Below are positions 45,860 to 60,305 of a stretch of 64,000 nucleotides of DNA, one piece after another. Positions within the stretch are counted from its first letter, which is position 1. Every line of letters begins with the position of its first letter. Made by a program: the position numbers and the translations under genes. The notes under the pieces were generated by a model, which worked only from the letters and a program-made list of their open reading frames with translations, was not told where the DNA came from and did no database searches. Origin of the DNA: Deinococcus sp. JMULE3 (lineage in GTDB: Bacteria > Deinococcota > Deinococci > Deinococcales > Deinococcaceae). The stretch is from the NCBI RefSeq assembly GCF_013337115.1, contig NZ_SGWE01000004.1:2487501-2551500 (forward strand), written 5' to 3'.

Positions 45860-46774
45860 TCAGGCCTGCGCGTGCTGGGTCTGGGTCTGTTCGTCCAGGG
45901 CAGCGATCTCGTCGGGGCTCAGCTGGTAGCGTTCGCCGCACCAGTGGCAGACGATCTCCTGGCCGCCCGATTCGATCATCTCCTGGCGTTCCTCGACGCT
46001 GAAGAACTTCAGGCTGTCCGCGGCGCGCCCCCTGGAGCAGCGGCACTCGAAACGCGCACTCTGCGCGTCGGGCGCGAGCTGCAGGTCCAGACCCTCGGTG
46101 GCGCGGCTGATGGCCTCCAGCAGGCCGCCGCGGCGGAGGTTGTCGGTGATCTGCCCCATGGCGCGGATGTTCGCCTCCAGCTTCCCGAGGGTCTCGTCGG
46201 TCACGCCGGGCATCGCCTGGATCAGCAGGCCGCCGGCGTGCGCCACCCGGCCACCTTCCTCGTACACGCCGAGCAGCACGGCGTTCGGGATCTGTTCGGA
46301 CACGCCCAGGTAGGTGCTGACGTCCTCGGCGATCTCGCCGCTGACCAGCGTGGCGCTGCCGGTGTACGGCTCGCCGTTGTCGAGCAGGCGGGTCACGGCG
46401 ATCTCGCCGTCGGTGCCGACGATGCCGCTCACGTCCAGTTTGCCGTCGCGTTCACGGATGGGCAGGTCGGCGTCGGGGTGGCGGACGTAGCCGCGCACGC
46501 GCCCGTCGGTGCTGCCCTCGGCGACGATCCAGCCGACCGGGCCGCCGCCCTCGACGCGCAGGTTCACGCGGCTGTCGTTCTTCTTGCCCAGCACGACGGC
46601 CAGCAGGAGGCTGGCGGTCAGGGTGCGGCCCAGCGCGGCGGTGGCGGTCTTGGACAGGCCGTGGCGGACGCGGGCGTCCTCGGCGATGCGGGTGGCGTCC
46701 ATGCCGACCAGTCGCAGGGTGCCCTGCGCCGCCGTGCCGCGCAGGATGAAGGAATCGGGAATCGGGGCAGTCAT
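45860..46774 (-). CDS. hslO: Redox-regulated chaperone Hsp33
   Basis: Hsp33 protects unfolding proteins under oxidative stress. The 304-residue protein has the N-terminal holdase domain ([28 protein letters not shown]) and the C-terminal zinc switch with four cysteines in the pattern FECRCSRGR and VCHWCGERY. All zinc ligands are present. An upstream start with no clear ribosome-binding site fits a leaderless mRNA. The nucleotidyltransferase fusion gene follows directly. Confidence 0.95.
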   Translation of the reverse strand: MTAPIPDSFILRGTAAQGTLRLVGMDATRIAEDARVRHGLSKTATAALGRTLTASLLLAVVLGKKNDSRVNLRVEGGGPVGWIVAEGSTDGRVRGYVRHPDADLPIRERDGKLDVSGIVGTDGEIAVTRLLDNGEPYTGSATLVSGEIAEDVSTYLGVSEQIPNAVLLGVYEEGGRVAHAGGLLIQAMPGVTDETLGKLEANIRAMGQITDNLRRGGLLEAISRATEGLDLQLAPDAQSARFECRCSRGRAADSLKFFSVEERQEMIESGGQEIVCHWCGERYQLSPDEIAALDEQTQTQHAQA

Positions 46775-46891
46775 CCCGACACCTTACCCGCTGCGCCCCG
46801 TGTGGGCTGTGCAGGGACTCTCAATCCGGCGGGCCTTCCGTGCGGAGCAAGAGTGACCCCAGGTCGTCTCCGCGGTGGGGACGGACGTGAT

Positions 46892-46920
46892 TTGTCACGC
46901 TGTTCCCCGTGCGGTACCTT
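46892..46920 (+). promoter_or_regulatory. Probable promoter of the peptide-binding lipoprotein gene
   Basis: TTGTCA (46892-46897) and TACCTT (46915-46920) are separated by 17 bases. The 342-base gap 46775-47116 otherwise holds a possible second box TAACAT near 46957 and no gene I can support; the open frame from 46970 that joins the lipoprotein gene is Pro/Arg-rich and probably untranslated leader. Confidence 0.6.
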
Positions 46921-47116
46921 CAGGCTTCTGGCGGGAACTTCTCACCTGCCGTTCCTAACATGAGAGGCCATGACGACCCGGATGGGACGCCCTGCACGCC
47001 AGCGTGCGCGGCCTCCCGCTGACCCCACCTCCTCTGCGCCGCCTCCGTCAGTCCATCCGCGTCCCGCCCCGCCAGTGACCGGGAAACGTCACCGTTTTCC
47101 GCCCCAAGGAGTCCGC

Positions 47117-48861
<1,745 letters not shown>

Positions 48862-48862
<1 letters not shown>

Positions 48863-48995
48863 TAAGGACTCCGGTTGAAAGGTTTGCAAAAACTTTCAAC
48901 CCGAGCGGAGCGAGTAGGAGACAAACGGGTTCCGGGCGTGGAGTTGGCAGATCGGTGATTTTCCGATCTGTTAACGAAACAAACGGAATCCGTAT
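48862..48995 (-). repeat. Dispersed repeat family C, copy 3 (inverted)
   Basis: It starts at the last base of the lipoprotein stop codon and ends AATCCGTAT. Hairpins are GGTTGAAAG/CTTTCAACC and CAGATCGG/CCGATCTG. Its orientation is opposite to copies 1 and 2. Confidence 0.87.
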
Positions 48996-49072
48996 AATCT
49001 CCGCTGATTCACGGCACCGCCTCGGCCACTCGGCTGAGGCGGTGTTCGCTGCGTGCGGGCTATGCTGCGCGC

Positions 49073-49759
<687 letters not shown>

Positions 49760-49764
49760 GCGCG

Positions 49765-52659
49765 GTGTCCGAGGCTATCCCGCCGTTCCCGCAGACCCTC
49801 TCGCAGGCGTCCAGTGTGGCCGCGTTCGCGCGGGACCTCGCCGCGTACGCCTGCCCGGTCCTGCACGCGCACGGCGTCCGCGTGTGGGTCGTGCAGGACG
49901 CCGCCCTGACCCCCGTCGCCGAGGAGGGTCGCGGCCTGGCCCTCAGTGACGGCACGCTGGCGCACGAGGCCCTGACCGTCGGCACCCTGCTGGAGGACGG
50001 CATGCTCTCGGCGTTGCCCTTCGGCTGCGGCGTGCTGGAGGCCGTGGGCGCCAGTCCCGACGGGCTGCGGGCGCTGCTGGGCGCCGCGCCGCTGCTGGCC
50101 CTGGCGGTCGAGGGCGTGCAGGCCCGCGAGGCCCGGCGCGGGCACGGCCGCATCGCCGAGACGGTCGAGGGCCTCGTGCGGAGACTGGGCGGCAGCCTGG
50201 ACCTCGCGGAGGTGCTGACCGTCACCGCGCAGAGCGCCGCGCTGGCCCTGGGCTTCCGCCGGGCGTTCGTGGCGCTGTTCAGCGAATTCCAGGAGGGGGG
50301 CCGCGCCCGCACCGGCGAGGTCTACACGCACGGCTTCGACGAGGAATTCCGCGGCGGGATCGGCGTCGGTCCCGTCACCTTCGAGGCGCTCGTGCAGCGC
50401 GGCGAGGCGATCCGGTTCGAGCGGCCGCGCGACGCGGGCAGCCCGCTGGCGCAGGGCCTGCTGGAACTCGACCCGCACGCCGCCGTCATCGCGCCCCTCT
50501 CCGCGCGCGGGCAGGCGCTGGGGCTGCTGTACGTGGACACCCAGCAGCCCGGCTCCAGCGCCAGCGAGGACGACGCCCGGCTGGTCCTCGCGCTGGCCGA
50601 GCAGGCGTCCCTGGCGATCGACAACGCCCGCCTGTACGCCCTGGAAACCCGCAAGCGCGAGGCCGCCGAGGCGCTGCGCGAGGCCGGCGCGGCCCTGGCG
50701 GGCAGCCTGCACCTGAGCGACACCCTGACGCGCGTGCTGGAACGCGCGGCGACGCTCTTCCACGCGGATGCCGCCGCCGTGTACGAACGCCAGCCCGACG
50801 GGCGCACCGTGAGCATCCGTTCCGCCGTGGGCCTCCCGAACGAGTACCTGCTGCGCGTGCGCGCCAAGGTCGGGCTGGGCGTCACCGGGCGCGCCATCGC
50901 CGAGTGCCAGCCGGTCGCCGCGCGCGACCTCACCCAGGCGCATTACGGGGGCAGCAGCCGCTACACCCGGCAGCTGCTCGCCGCCGGGCGCTACCCGTAC
51001 CGGGGTGTGATCAGCCTGCCCCTGACCACCCGCGCGGGGGTGTTCGGCGCGCTGACCCTGTACTGGCAGAACGAACTGCCCCTGGACGCCGACGATCAGG
51101 CGCTGGCCGCCGTGTTCGCGTCACAGGCGGGCCTCGCCATCGAGAACGCCCGCCTGTACGAGGAGGAACTGCGCCGCGAGAACGAGGCCGCGCTGCTGCT
51201 GAACCTGGGCCGCATGCTCGGCGAGGACCAGAGCGACGCCGCGCTGGCCGACGCGGCGCGGCTGGTCACGCACGCCATGAACGCCGCGCGCGGCCTGATC
51301 GCCCTGACCGACGATCAGGGTGCATTCACCCGCTGCGCCACGTACAACCTGCACGTCCCCCCGCAGAGCGACCTGCACGCCCTGGCCGCGCAGCTGGGCC
51401 GCGGCGCACGCGCCCTGACCCGCCGCTACACCCTGGCGGTCGCGGGCAGCGGCCTGATCGTCCCGCTGCGGGCCGAGACGCAGGGCGAACGCGGCGAGGA
51501 CACCCTGCTGGGCTTCCTGTACCTCGACGACCCCGGCACGGACCCACCCGGCGAACACCTGCTGGCCCTGGCCCGCAGCGTCGCCGACCAGATCACCCAG
51601 ACCCTCGTGCGTCAGCGCCTGCTGACCGAACTGGAACGCCAGGAGGCCCGCTACCGCCAGCTGGCCGAGGGCGCCCACGACCTGATCATCAGCACCGACG
51701 CGGGCGGGACCATCACGTACGCCAACCCGGCCGCGGGGACGCTGCTCGAACCGCTGACCGGCCCGCTGCCCGGCGCGAACTTCCTCGACCTGCCCACCCC
51801 CGATACCCGCCCCGCCCTGCGCGCCGCGTGGGCCAGCGCCCGCCGGGCCTCACGCGGGAGCCGCACCGAGATCCAGATCGGCCCGCACCGGCTGGAACTG
51901 CGCGTGGGCGTCATGGACGGCGGACGCGGCGTCCTGACTGTCGGGCGCGACCTCTCGGAACTCCAGACGCTCGCCGACGAGATCGCCCGGCGCGGACAGG
52001 CGCTGGAAGCCGCGACCAGCCGCACCGTCGAGATGCGGACCTTCCTGACGCTGTTCACGCAGGCGCAGGAGGAGGAACGCCGCCGCATCAGCCGCGAACT
52101 GCACGACGACACCGCCCAGGTCCTGACCGCCACCACCCGCCGCGTCGCCCGGCTCGCCCGCGAACTCCAGGGGCCGCAGAAGGACCGCGCCGACGACATC
52201 CTCGCCGACCTGAACGCGGCCATCGACGGCGTGCGCCGCTTCGCCCGCAACCTCCGCCCCAGCGTGCTGGACGACCTGGGCCTGCTGCCCGCCCTGGAGT
52301 GGCTGGCCACGCAGGCCGCCACGCCCACCCGCCTGGAGGTCAGCGGCCAGGAACGCCGCCTGGACCCGGCCACCGAACTCACGCTGTTCCGCCTGTCGCA
52401 GGAGGCGCTGAACAACGTGGACAAGCACGCCGGGGCGGCCAGTGCCGCCATCCGCGTGGCGTTCCAGGCGGGGCACGTGCAGGTCGCCATCCGCGACGAC
52501 GGGCAGGGCTTCACGACCGATCAGGCGCAGGAACGCGCGCAGGCCGGACACCTGGGCCTGATCGGCCTGCGTGAGCGCGTCGCCCTGACCGGCGGCACCC
52601 TGGACGTGGACAGCGGCCCCGGCGCGGGCACCACCCTGACCTTCACCCTGCCCGGCTGA
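49765..52659 (+). CDS. Multi-GAF sensor histidine kinase, NarL type
   Basis: This 964-residue kinase has no membrane segments, so it is cytoplasmic. It contains about three GAF domains in residues 135-620 (the second begins [33 protein letters not shown]), then a PAS domain ([28 protein letters not shown]). The HisKA_3 dimerisation domain has the phospho-acceptor His780 in [17 protein letters not shown], and an ATPase domain follows ([40 protein letters not shown]). The ligand of the GAF modules is unknown. GTG at 49765 is the first plausible start after the regulator. Confidence 0.93.
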   Translation: MSEAIPPFPQTLSQASSVAAFARDLAAYACPVLHAHGVRVWVVQDAALTPVAEEGRGLALSDGTLAHEALTVGTLLEDGMLSALPFGCGVLEAVGASPDGLRALLGAAPLLALAVEGVQAREARRGHGRIAETVEGLVRRLGGSLDLAEVLTVTAQSAALALGFRRAFVALFSEFQEGGRARTGEVYTHGFDEEFRGGIGVGPVTFEALVQRGEAIRFERPRDAGSPLAQGLLELDPHAAVIAPLSARGQALGLLYVDTQQPGSSASEDDARLVLALAEQASLAIDNARLYALETRKREAAEALREAGAALAGSLHLSDTLTRVLERAATLFHADAAAVYERQPDGRTVSIRSAVGLPNEYLLRVRAKVGLGVTGRAIAECQPVAARDLTQAHYGGSSRYTRQLLAAGRYPYRGVISLPLTTRAGVFGALTLYWQNELPLDADDQALAAVFASQAGLAIENARLYEEELRRENEAALLLNLGRMLGEDQSDAALADAARLVTHAMNAARGLIALTDDQGAFTRCATYNLHVPPQSDLHALAAQLGRGARALTRRYTLAVAGSGLIVPLRAETQGERGEDTLLGFLYLDDPGTDPPGEHLLALARSVADQITQTLVRQRLLTELERQEARYRQLAEGAHDLIISTDAGGTITYANPAAGTLLEPLTGPLPGANFLDLPTPDTRPALRAAWASARRASRGSRTEIQIGPHRLELRVGVMDGGRGVLTVGRDLSELQTLADEIARRGQALEAATSRTVEMRTFLTLFTQAQEEERRRISRELHDDTAQVLTATTRRVARLARELQGPQKDRADDILADLNAAIDGVRRFARNLRPSVLDDLGLLPALEWLATQAATPTRLEVSGQERRLDPATELTLFRLSQEALNNVDKHAGAASAAIRVAFQAGHVQVAIRDDGQGFTTDQAQERAQAGHLGLIGLRERVALTGGTLDVDSGPGAGTTLTFTLPG

Positions 52660-52672
52660 CGGCGCATCCGGC

Positions 52673-53218
52673 TCAGCGGCGCAGCAGGTCCTCGATGGCG
52701 TCCGCGAGGTGCTCCGGGCTGAGGTACGCGTCGCCGCGCGCCACGCGCAGCTCATAGGCGCGGCGCAGCACGTCCGCGTCGCGCAATCCCTCGGGCGTCT
52801 GGAACTTGTAGCAGGCCAGTTCGACCTTCATGCCGTTCGGATCGCGGAAGTACAGGGAGTCCATGAAGCCCCGGTCGCGTTCCAGTACCTCGATCCCGTG
52901 CGCCCGCAGCCGCGCCGGGGCCAGCTGGAAGGTCGCGCGGGACACGTTGAACGCCAGGTGCTCCACGGTGCCCGGTTCGCGCGGCGCGTCCCGCCCGGCG
53001 TCCACGCGGCCCTCGTCGGTGAAGACGGTCAGCAGGCGGCCGTCGCCGGGATCGAAGTACAGGTGGTTCTCGGCCGGATTGCCGAGGTTCGGCTGCTCGA
53101 ACACGAACGGCATGCCCAGCACGCCCTCCCAGAAGTCAAGGGCACTCTGGCGGGTGGAACCGACGATGGTGACGTGATGCAGGCCCTGCACCTGCACCCT
53201 GGATTCGCTGCGGGTCAT
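52673..53218 (-). CDS. VOC-family (glyoxalase/dioxygenase-like) protein
   Basis: This 181-residue protein has two half-sites of the vicinal-oxygen-chelate fold: VQGLHHVTIVGSTRQSALDFWEGVLGMPFVFEQ, then GTVEHLAFNVSRATFQLAPARL and DSLYFRDPNGMKVELACYK. His14 (first His of LHHV), the His in VEHLAF and the Glu in KVELAC are the likely metal ligands. Relatives include ring-cleaving dioxygenases and glyoxalases; the substrate is unknown. Confidence 0.88.
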   Translation of the reverse strand: MTRSESRVQVQGLHHVTIVGSTRQSALDFWEGVLGMPFVFEQPNLGNPAENHLYFDPGDGRLLTVFTDEGRVDAGRDAPREPGTVEHLAFNVSRATFQLAPARLRAHGIEVLERDRGFMDSLYFRDPNGMKVELACYKFQTPEGLRDADVLRRAYELRVARGDAYLSPEHLADAIEDLLRR

Positions 53219-53234
53219 GCGGCAGCGTACCGCG

Positions 53235-54251
53235 TCAGCCGTAGCGCCTGAGGAAGTCCTCGCGGGGTAGCCACGCCATCTTCGGGGTGTCCTCGCTGGG
53301 CGCGCGGGTGGTGCCGTACGCGACGCGCAGCAGCCGGAAGCCCAGCCCGTACCAGCGGGCCGTGGCGGGCGGGAGGTCTAGCAGCGTGAAGCCCGCCTGC
53401 GCCAGCGGCGCGTGGAAGAGGGTCACCGCGAACACTGCCTGCGCCTCCTGCAACTCCGGGCGCTCCTGCAGGGCCGCGCCCACGTCGCGCAGGCTGCGCA
53501 GGTACGCGCGGTACGCGGTCAGGGCGCTGCGCGAGGCGAGCCCCACGACGCGCGGCGAGTGCAGGTGCAGTTCCGCCGTGTGCGCCGAGCGGGGCAGCGG
53601 CAGCGGTGCGGGCGCGTGATCCAGCGGCGCCACGCGCATGACCGCGTCGGCCCGCTGCGCGAGGTCGATCACGCCGTGCTGCCGCGCGAAGCGGTCCTCG
53701 ACCAGCCGGGTGTAGCCGTGCAGGAACAGGTCGCGGCCCGTCGCGGCGCGCAGGTCCGGCACGTCCCGCACCGGGACCGGGCGGTACCCCAGGCGCTTCA
53801 GGTCCGCCAGCACACCGGGCAGCCGGGCGGGGTCCACGGTCAGCAGGGCGCCGGGCGCGGGGGCATCCACGACGGGTGGCAGGGCATGCAGGCCACGCGA
53901 GCCCAGTCCGCCCAGGTCCCGCAGGCGCTCCGGGGTACCCCAGGTCGTGACCGGCGCGCCGCCCAGCACGTCCAGCAGAGGGGCACCCGCCGGGTCGCCC
54001 AGCCCGCCGAGCTCGTGCCCGGCCAGATCGGCGGGGGCCACAGAGCGGGCTGCGGCGCGGGCCACGGTGGGGGAGAGGAGCAGTGTGGCCTGCACACCTG
54101 CCTCCCGTAGTGCGGTCAGAGCGGCCGTCAGGTCACTCGACGAACGCAACGGGACGCTCAGGCCCACGCGGGGATCGCCGGGGTGTCCGGCGTGCCAGGC
54201 ACCGGCCCAGCCGGATCTCAGGACCATAGAGAGGAGCGCGGAGGAGGCCAT
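53235..54251 (-). CDS. Hypothetical protein, possibly degenerate polysaccharide deacetylase plus YkoP-like domain
   Basis: The first 200 residues alternate strands and helices like a TIM-type deacetylase barrel (VGLSVPLRSSSDLTAALTALREAGVQATLLL, LLTVDPARLPGVLADLKRLGYRPVPVRDV), but the catalytic Asp and metal His of that family are not visible. The C-terminal part (VMRVAPLDHAPAPLPLPRSAHTAELHLHSPRV and ARWYGLGFRLLRVAYG) resembles YkoP-type domains that follow deacetylases. Its position beside glycosyltransferases and an active-looking deacetylase supports an envelope role. Function is not assigned. Confidence 0.65.
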   Translation of the reverse strand: MASSALLSMVLRSGWAGAWHAGHPGDPRVGLSVPLRSSSDLTAALTALREAGVQATLLLSPTVARAAARSVAPADLAGHELGGLGDPAGAPLLDVLGGAPVTTWGTPERLRDLGGLGSRGLHALPPVVDAPAPGALLTVDPARLPGVLADLKRLGYRPVPVRDVPDLRAATGRDLFLHGYTRLVEDRFARQHGVIDLAQRADAVMRVAPLDHAPAPLPLPRSAHTAELHLHSPRVVGLASRSALTAYRAYLRSLRDVGAALQERPELQEAQAVFAVTLFHAPLAQAGFTLLDLPPATARWYGLGFRLLRVAYGTTRAPSEDTPKMAWLPREDFLRRYG

Positions 54252-54436
54252 AGACGTTCACCCTAGCGCGGCGGGCGGCGAACATGAGACCCGCCACCGG
54301 AGCGGGTCCGGAACGTGAGGTCGATTTCTGAGCCTACTCTCATGTCCGGCGTCGTATGCTCCTCTCTAGTGATGCTTCAGGAATTCTTAAACTTTCTCCG
54401 GGGCCGCGTCACCCAGCCCCTGAACGGCGGCGCCGC

Positions 54437-55618
<1,182 letters not shown>

Positions 55619-56302
55619 TGTTCCGGACGTGCTGCCACAGGAACGGCAGCACGCCCCTGTCCAGGCGCCGCGCACTCGTCTCCACCAGGGCGCGGCGCAC
55701 GTACGCGATCTCGCCGGTGCGGGCCAGTTCCTCACCCAGGATCACGTCCTCGTAGGCCTCCACCTGCGGGTACCCGCCCACCAGCAACGCCGCCTCACGC
55801 GAGAAGGCCATGTTCGCCCCCGCCAGGTTCGGGCGGCCCATCAGCCGCGCCACATGCAGGAACGCGCTGTAACTCGTCCCCGACGCCAGCGCCCAGTGAC
55901 GCGGCACGCCCGAGAACCGCATCGGCCCGTACAGCGCCGTGCGGCCCGGCGCGGCCTCGTTCAGGACCTCCAGCCAGTGCGGCGCGGGCAGGGAATCCGC
56001 GTCGGTGCTCGCCACCCAGTCGGTCCGCGCGGCCTCCAGGCCCATCTGACGGGCGCGGGCCACGCCGCGTTCCTCGCAGCGCAGCACCCGCGCGCCGGCC
56101 GCGCGGGCGATCTCCACGGTCGCGTCACGGCTGCCGTTGTCCACCACGATCACCTCGCGTGGGGGCAGCGTCTGCCGTTCCAGCGCGCGCAGCGTCAGGG
56201 GCAGGTACTTCGCCTCGTTGCGGGCGGGAATGACAACCGTGAACTCGGGCACCTGTACACCCTAGCAGGCCAGCCGCGCACGCCGCACGTCCGGAGCATG
56301 CC

Positions 56303-57532
56303 GTGAACCTGCGCGAGCGTCTGCCCTTCCAGCCCGGCACCGCCCGCGCCGTCCTGATCGCCGCGCTGTCCCTGGCCGCCGCCGAATTCGTCCGCAGCGG
56401 CCTGTACCTCCCGTACCTGGGCCAGAGTGCCCGCGTGCAGGCGCAACTGGACCTCCCCGCGACCGTGGTGGGGCTCGCGTGGGCCGCGCACGTCCTGACC
56501 GACACCGTCATGCGCGGCCCGGCCGGACTGCTGATCGCCCGCGTGGGCCTGCGCTGGGCGATGATCGCCGGGACCGCCGTGAGCCTCCTTGCGATCAGTC
56601 TGCTGCCCGCCGCGCACAGCGGCCTGACCCTGCTGCTGATCGCCGCGCTGCACGGCGTGGGCTTCTCGGTCATGTGGCCCGGCACCATGAACCTCACGGC
56701 GGACGTGACCCGCCAGACCGCGCAGGGCCGCACCCTGACGGTCGTCGGCATGAGCGTGTCCTCCATGATCGGGCTGGGCTTCTTCGCGTACGGCTCACTG
56801 CGCGCCGCCCCCCCCGAACAGGTGTACCTGCTCAGCGTGGGCGCCCTGATCCTCTCGCTGCTGGCGGCGGTGCTGCTCCCGGCGCGGGTCGTGCGCGGCC
56901 CCGAACGCGAATCCCTGCGCGGCCCCGCCCTGAAAGCCACGCTGCGCCGCGTGACGCCCCTGCTGCCCGCCGCGCTGATGCAGACCGTGACCCTGTCCCT
57001 GTTCGGGCAGGTGCTGTACAAGATCGCCGACGCGCTGAGCTTAAGCACCGCGCAGATCGTCAGCGTGCTCGTCGTGGGCGGCGCCGTCGCCTTCGCGTGC
57101 ATCCCGCTGCTCGGCAAGATCGCCGACCGGGGCCGCGCCGTGCCGGTCCTGACCGGCGGGTACGCGCTGATCGCCGCCGGGATGCTCGGCCTGGCCGCCC
57201 TGCCGCCCCTGTGGGCGATGTACCCGCTCGCGGCGCTCGTCGGCGTGGGCTTCGCCGGGGTGCAGCCCGGCTGGGGCGCCCTGGTGACCCGCACGCTGCC
57301 CGCCGCGCAGCGCCCCGCCGCGTGGGGCGTCCTGATGACTGTCGAGAACGCGGGCACCGCCCTGAGCCCCCTGCTGGGCGTTCTGGCCTTCGAACGCTTC
57401 GGCGCCGGCGGCCCCTTCGGCCTGGCAGCCGGACTGGCGACGCTGGTCACGGCGTTCTACCTGCTGTTGCGGCCCCTGTTCGCCCGCGCCGCGCAGGAAC
57501 AGGAGGCCGCGCCCCAGGACGCCCCGGCGTGA
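56303..57532 (+). CDS. MFS transporter
   Basis: This 409-residue membrane protein has twelve hydrophobic segments and the MFS signature near the 2-3 loop (LLIARVGLRWAMIAG). It could export an envelope precursor given the neighbours, but drug efflux is equally possible. The GTG start is 50 bases from the divergent GT2 gene. Its stop overlaps the deacetylase start (GTGA). Confidence 0.9.
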   Translation: MNLRERLPFQPGTARAVLIAALSLAAAEFVRSGLYLPYLGQSARVQAQLDLPATVVGLAWAAHVLTDTVMRGPAGLLIARVGLRWAMIAGTAVSLLAISLLPAAHSGLTLLLIAALHGVGFSVMWPGTMNLTADVTRQTAQGRTLTVVGMSVSSMIGLGFFAYGSLRAAPPEQVYLLSVGALILSLLAAVLLPARVVRGPERESLRGPALKATLRRVTPLLPAALMQTVTLSLFGQVLYKIADALSLSTAQIVSVLVVGGAVAFACIPLLGKIADRGRAVPVLTGGYALIAAGMLGLAALPPLWAMYPLAALVGVGFAGVQPGWGALVTRTLPAAQRPAAWGVLMTVENAGTALSPLLGVLAFERFGAGGPFGLAAGLATLVTAFYLLLRPLFARAAQEQEAAPQDAPA

Positions 57533-58233
57533 GGCGCGTCGCCTGGACCGCCGCGCTGCTGACCCCCATCCTGCTGGCCGAACTGCTGGGACGCGCCGCC
57601 GGGTGGGGCGCCCTGGGTCACGGCCCGCGCGACGGCTGGCGGGTCGCGGTGACCTTCGACGACGGCCCCGGCGAGCGCACCCCGGAGCTGCTGGCGATCC
57701 TGGCCCGTCACCGCGCGCGCGCCACGTTCTTCGTCACGCGGCCCGCCGCGCAGGCCCACCCGGAGCTGCTGACCGCGATTGAGGCGGGGGGGCACACCCT
57801 GGACGCCCACGGCATCTGGCACCGCACCGCCCTGACCCTGACCCCCTGGCAGGAGTGGGCGCAGGTCGCGTGGCACCCCCGCCCCGCGCGGCCCGGCCCG
57901 CACCTGTACCGCCCCCCGTACGGCGGGCACAGCCCCCTGACCCGCCTGTTCGCGCACCTGTCCGGGCGGCAGGTGGCCCTGTGGGACACCGAGGGCCGCG
58001 ACTGGACCGACGCCGACCCCGCCACGCTGGCCGCGCAGACCCTGGCGCGCGTGCAACCCGGCAGCGTGATCCTCTTGCACGACGGCCCCGCCGTGACGCC
58101 CGCGCTGCTCGACGCCCTGCTGAGCGGCCTGAGCGAACGCGGCCTGGAGGTCGTCCCCATGCAAGACCTGCCCGCGCGGCGCATCACCCTCCGCGAGGGG
58201 CTGACGCGACTACGCGCCAGCTACGGCGCGTGA
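57529..58233 (+). CDS. Polysaccharide deacetylase family protein
   Basis: This 234-residue protein starts with a signal or anchor segment (VAWTAALLTPILLAELLGRAAG) and has the NodB domain: VAVTFDDGPGERTPELLAIL (catalytic Asp pair), ARATFFVTRPAAQAHPELL, AGGHTLDAHGIWH, LYRPPYGGHSPL and VILLHDGPAVTP. The usual H-x3-H metal motif appears as DAHGIWHRT, with different spacing. It is translationally coupled to the MFS gene (GTGA). Confidence 0.9.
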   Translation: MRRVAWTAALLTPILLAELLGRAAGWGALGHGPRDGWRVAVTFDDGPGERTPELLAILARHRARATFFVTRPAAQAHPELLTAIEAGGHTLDAHGIWHRTALTLTPWQEWAQVAWHPRPARPGPHLYRPPYGGHSPLTRLFAHLSGRQVALWDTEGRDWTDADPATLAAQTLARVQPGSVILLHDGPAVTPALLDALLSGLSERGLEVVPMQDLPARRITLREGLTRLRASYGA

Positions 58234-58242
58234 AAGCAGGAC

Positions 58243-58283
58243 GGCAGCGGGGCGGGGGTCGGCTCGACTTCCGCCCCGCTGCC
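58243..58283. terminator. Bidirectional terminator
   Basis: A 13-base perfect stem GGCAGCGGGGCGG / CCGCCCCGCTGCC with a 15-base loop lies between the converging deacetylase and recR genes. Confidence 0.75.
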
Positions 58284-58291
58284 ACTGCGGG

Positions 58292-58897
<606 letters not shown>

Positions 58898-59005
58898 TCG
58901 GACTCCTTCACCACCACCGGCCCCCAGTGCAGGGCCGGACAGAAACGATCGAATTCAACAGGCGCGGCCACCCACCGCCCGGAGGGTGGCCGCCGCCAGG
59001 AAGGA

Positions 59006-59296
59006 TCAGAAGCCGGGAATGCCCAGCCCGCGCGTGGCGTCCTGCTGCAACGCGTCCGCCTTCGCCCCGGCGTCCTGAATCGCCACGAGGATCAGGTCCT
59101 CCAGCGCCTCGACGTCGTCGGCGTCCACCGCCTCGGGCTTGATCTTCAGGGAGGTGACCTTCCCGTGGCCGTTCATGGTCACGGTCACCAGACCGCTGGC
59201 GCTGCCCTCGACGGACTTGGCGGCCAGATCCTCCTGGATCTTCGTGGCGGCCATCTGCGCCTGCTGCATCTGCTTCATGAGCTTCTTCATGTCCAT
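59006..59296 (-). CDS. ybaB: YbaB/EbfC-family nucleoid-associated protein
   Basis: This 96-residue protein starts MDMKKLMKQMQQAQMAATKIQEDLA and has SASGLVTVTMNGHGKVTSLKI, both typical of the family. It forms DNA-binding dimers. A 108-base spacer, containing the GGCCACCC/GGGTGGCC hairpin near 58968-58991, separates it from recR. Confidence 0.95.
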   Translation of the reverse strand: MDMKKLMKQMQQAQMAATKIQEDLAAKSVEGSASGLVTVTMNGHGKVTSLKIKPEAVDADDVEALEDLILVAIQDAGAKADALQQDATRGLGIPGF

Positions 59297-59349
59297 GCCC
59301 GCAGTTTAGCGGCCCGCGCCAGGGCAGATGGTGCCCTCCGGCGGGCGGG

Positions 59350-59580
59350 TCACAGCCACCCGAACACCAGCGCCGCCGCGAGCCCCGCGAACAGCAGCGC
59401 CGCCGCACCCACCGCGCGGTTCAGGCCGGACAGACCAGCGGCGGCGGACGCCAGGAACGCCAGGACACCCAGCAGGCCGGGCGCGCGGCTGAAGCCGTCC
59501 CCGCCGAGTGCGGCACTCAGGATGAACAGCAGGACACCAGCCAGGAACAGGACGCCGGGAAGCATGCCCGATTCCAGCAT
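59350..59580 (-). CDS. Small hypothetical membrane protein
   Basis: This 76-residue protein has about three hydrophobic segments (VLFLAGVLLFILSAAL, LLGVLAFLASAAAGLSGL, GAAALLFAGLAAALVFGWL) and a short polar loop. No family is recognised. The ATG at 59580 and the alternative ATG at 59565 both lie inside a 14-base perfect inverted repeat, which is unusual for a start region. Confidence 0.6.
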   Translation of the reverse strand: MLESGMLPGVLFLAGVLLFILSAALGGDGFSRAPGLLGVLAFLASAAAGLSGLNRAVGAAALLFAGLAAALVFGWL

Positions 59581-59590
59581 GCTTCCCGGC
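59554..59590. repeat. Perfect 14-base inverted repeat over a start codon
   Basis: GCCGGGAAGCATGC (59554-59567) and GCATGCTTCCCGGC (59577-59590) flank a nine-base loop. It could terminate transcription of the upstream NUDIX gene or mask the start of the small membrane protein gene. Confidence 0.7.
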
Positions 59591-59627
59591 GCGGCGCTGC
59601 CCAGTCTGCGTGGTCAGACCTGCTGGG

Positions 59628-60305
59628 TTACAGCGCGGGGGTGCGGGTGCCCTTGGCGCGGCGGTACAGCTGCGCGGGGCGGCCTACGCCGCTGCGCCGC
59701 TCGCCGCTGGGGGTCAGGCTGCCCTGCGCGAGCAGCCGCTTGCGGAAGTTCCGTTTGTCCAGTTTGCGGTTCAGGATCGCCTCGTACACGCCCTGCAGTT
59801 CGGGCAGGGTGAAGGTGTCGGGCAGGAATTCCAGCGCGAGGTTCGCGTACTCCAGCCGCAGTTGCAGGCGGCCCAGCGCGCGGTCCAGGATCGCCTGGTG
59901 GTCGAAGGCCAGTTTCGGCGTGCGGTGGGCGGGCATCCACTCGGCGCCCAGGGTGTGCCCGCCGCCGCTGACGCTGACCGTGCCGTGCGGCAGCACCGCG
60001 AGGTGCGCGACGCTGACGATCCGGCCGCGCGGGTCGCGGTTGATCTCCCCGAACGTGAAGAACTGCTCGAGGTGGCGGGGTTCGAGTTCCACGCTGGTTT
60101 CGGTGCGCAGTTCGCGCAGGGCCGCCTCGTGCAGTTCCTCGCCGGGGTGGACGAAGCCGCCGGGCAGCGCCCAGTCGCGCGCGTGCGGGAGTTCGCCGCG
60201 CTGCACGAGCAGGACGTGCAGTTCAGCAGCGTGCATGGCGAACGCGGCGACGTCCACGGCCAGCCCGACCTGCGTGGCACCTCTGGGCAGCGTGAGGTCG
60301 GTCAC
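59628..60305 (-). CDS. NUDIX hydrolase with C-terminal winged helix (NrtR-like)
   Basis: This roughly 225-residue protein has a Nudix domain (LGGFVHPGEEL-like segment read as ALPGGFVHPGEELHEAALRELRTETSVEL) and a C-terminal winged-helix domain (LPELQGVYEAILNRKLDKRNFRKRLLAQG). The Nudix box has changes (RELRTETSVE), as in NrtR-type repressors of NAD metabolism that bind ADP-ribose without cleaving it. The GTG at 60305 is in frame. However, TAGCAT sits six bases before an ATG at 60343 that is out of frame by one base; see findings. Confidence 0.85.
   Translation of the reverse strand: MTDLTLPRGATQVGLAVDVAAFAMHAAELHVLLVQRGELPHARDWALPGGFVHPGEELHEAALRELRTETSVELEPRHLEQFFTFGEINRDPRGRIVSVAHLAVLPHGTVSVSGGGHTLGAEWMPAHRTPKLAFDHQAILDRALGRLQLRLEYANLALEFLPDTFTLPELQGVYEAILNRKLDKRNFRKRLLAQGSLTPSGERRSGVGRPAQLYRRAKGTRTPAL

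Noticed and set aside
44460..46046. Complete lasso-peptide cluster
   Set aside because: Only a B2-like domain is present. I looked on both strands around it for a short precursor, a RiPP recognition protein and an asparagine-synthetase-like cyclase and found none.
46970..47116. N-terminal extension of the peptide-binding lipoprotein
   Set aside because: The extension is Pro/Arg-rich and would place the lipoprotein signal in the middle of the protein; AAGGAG marks the start at 47117.
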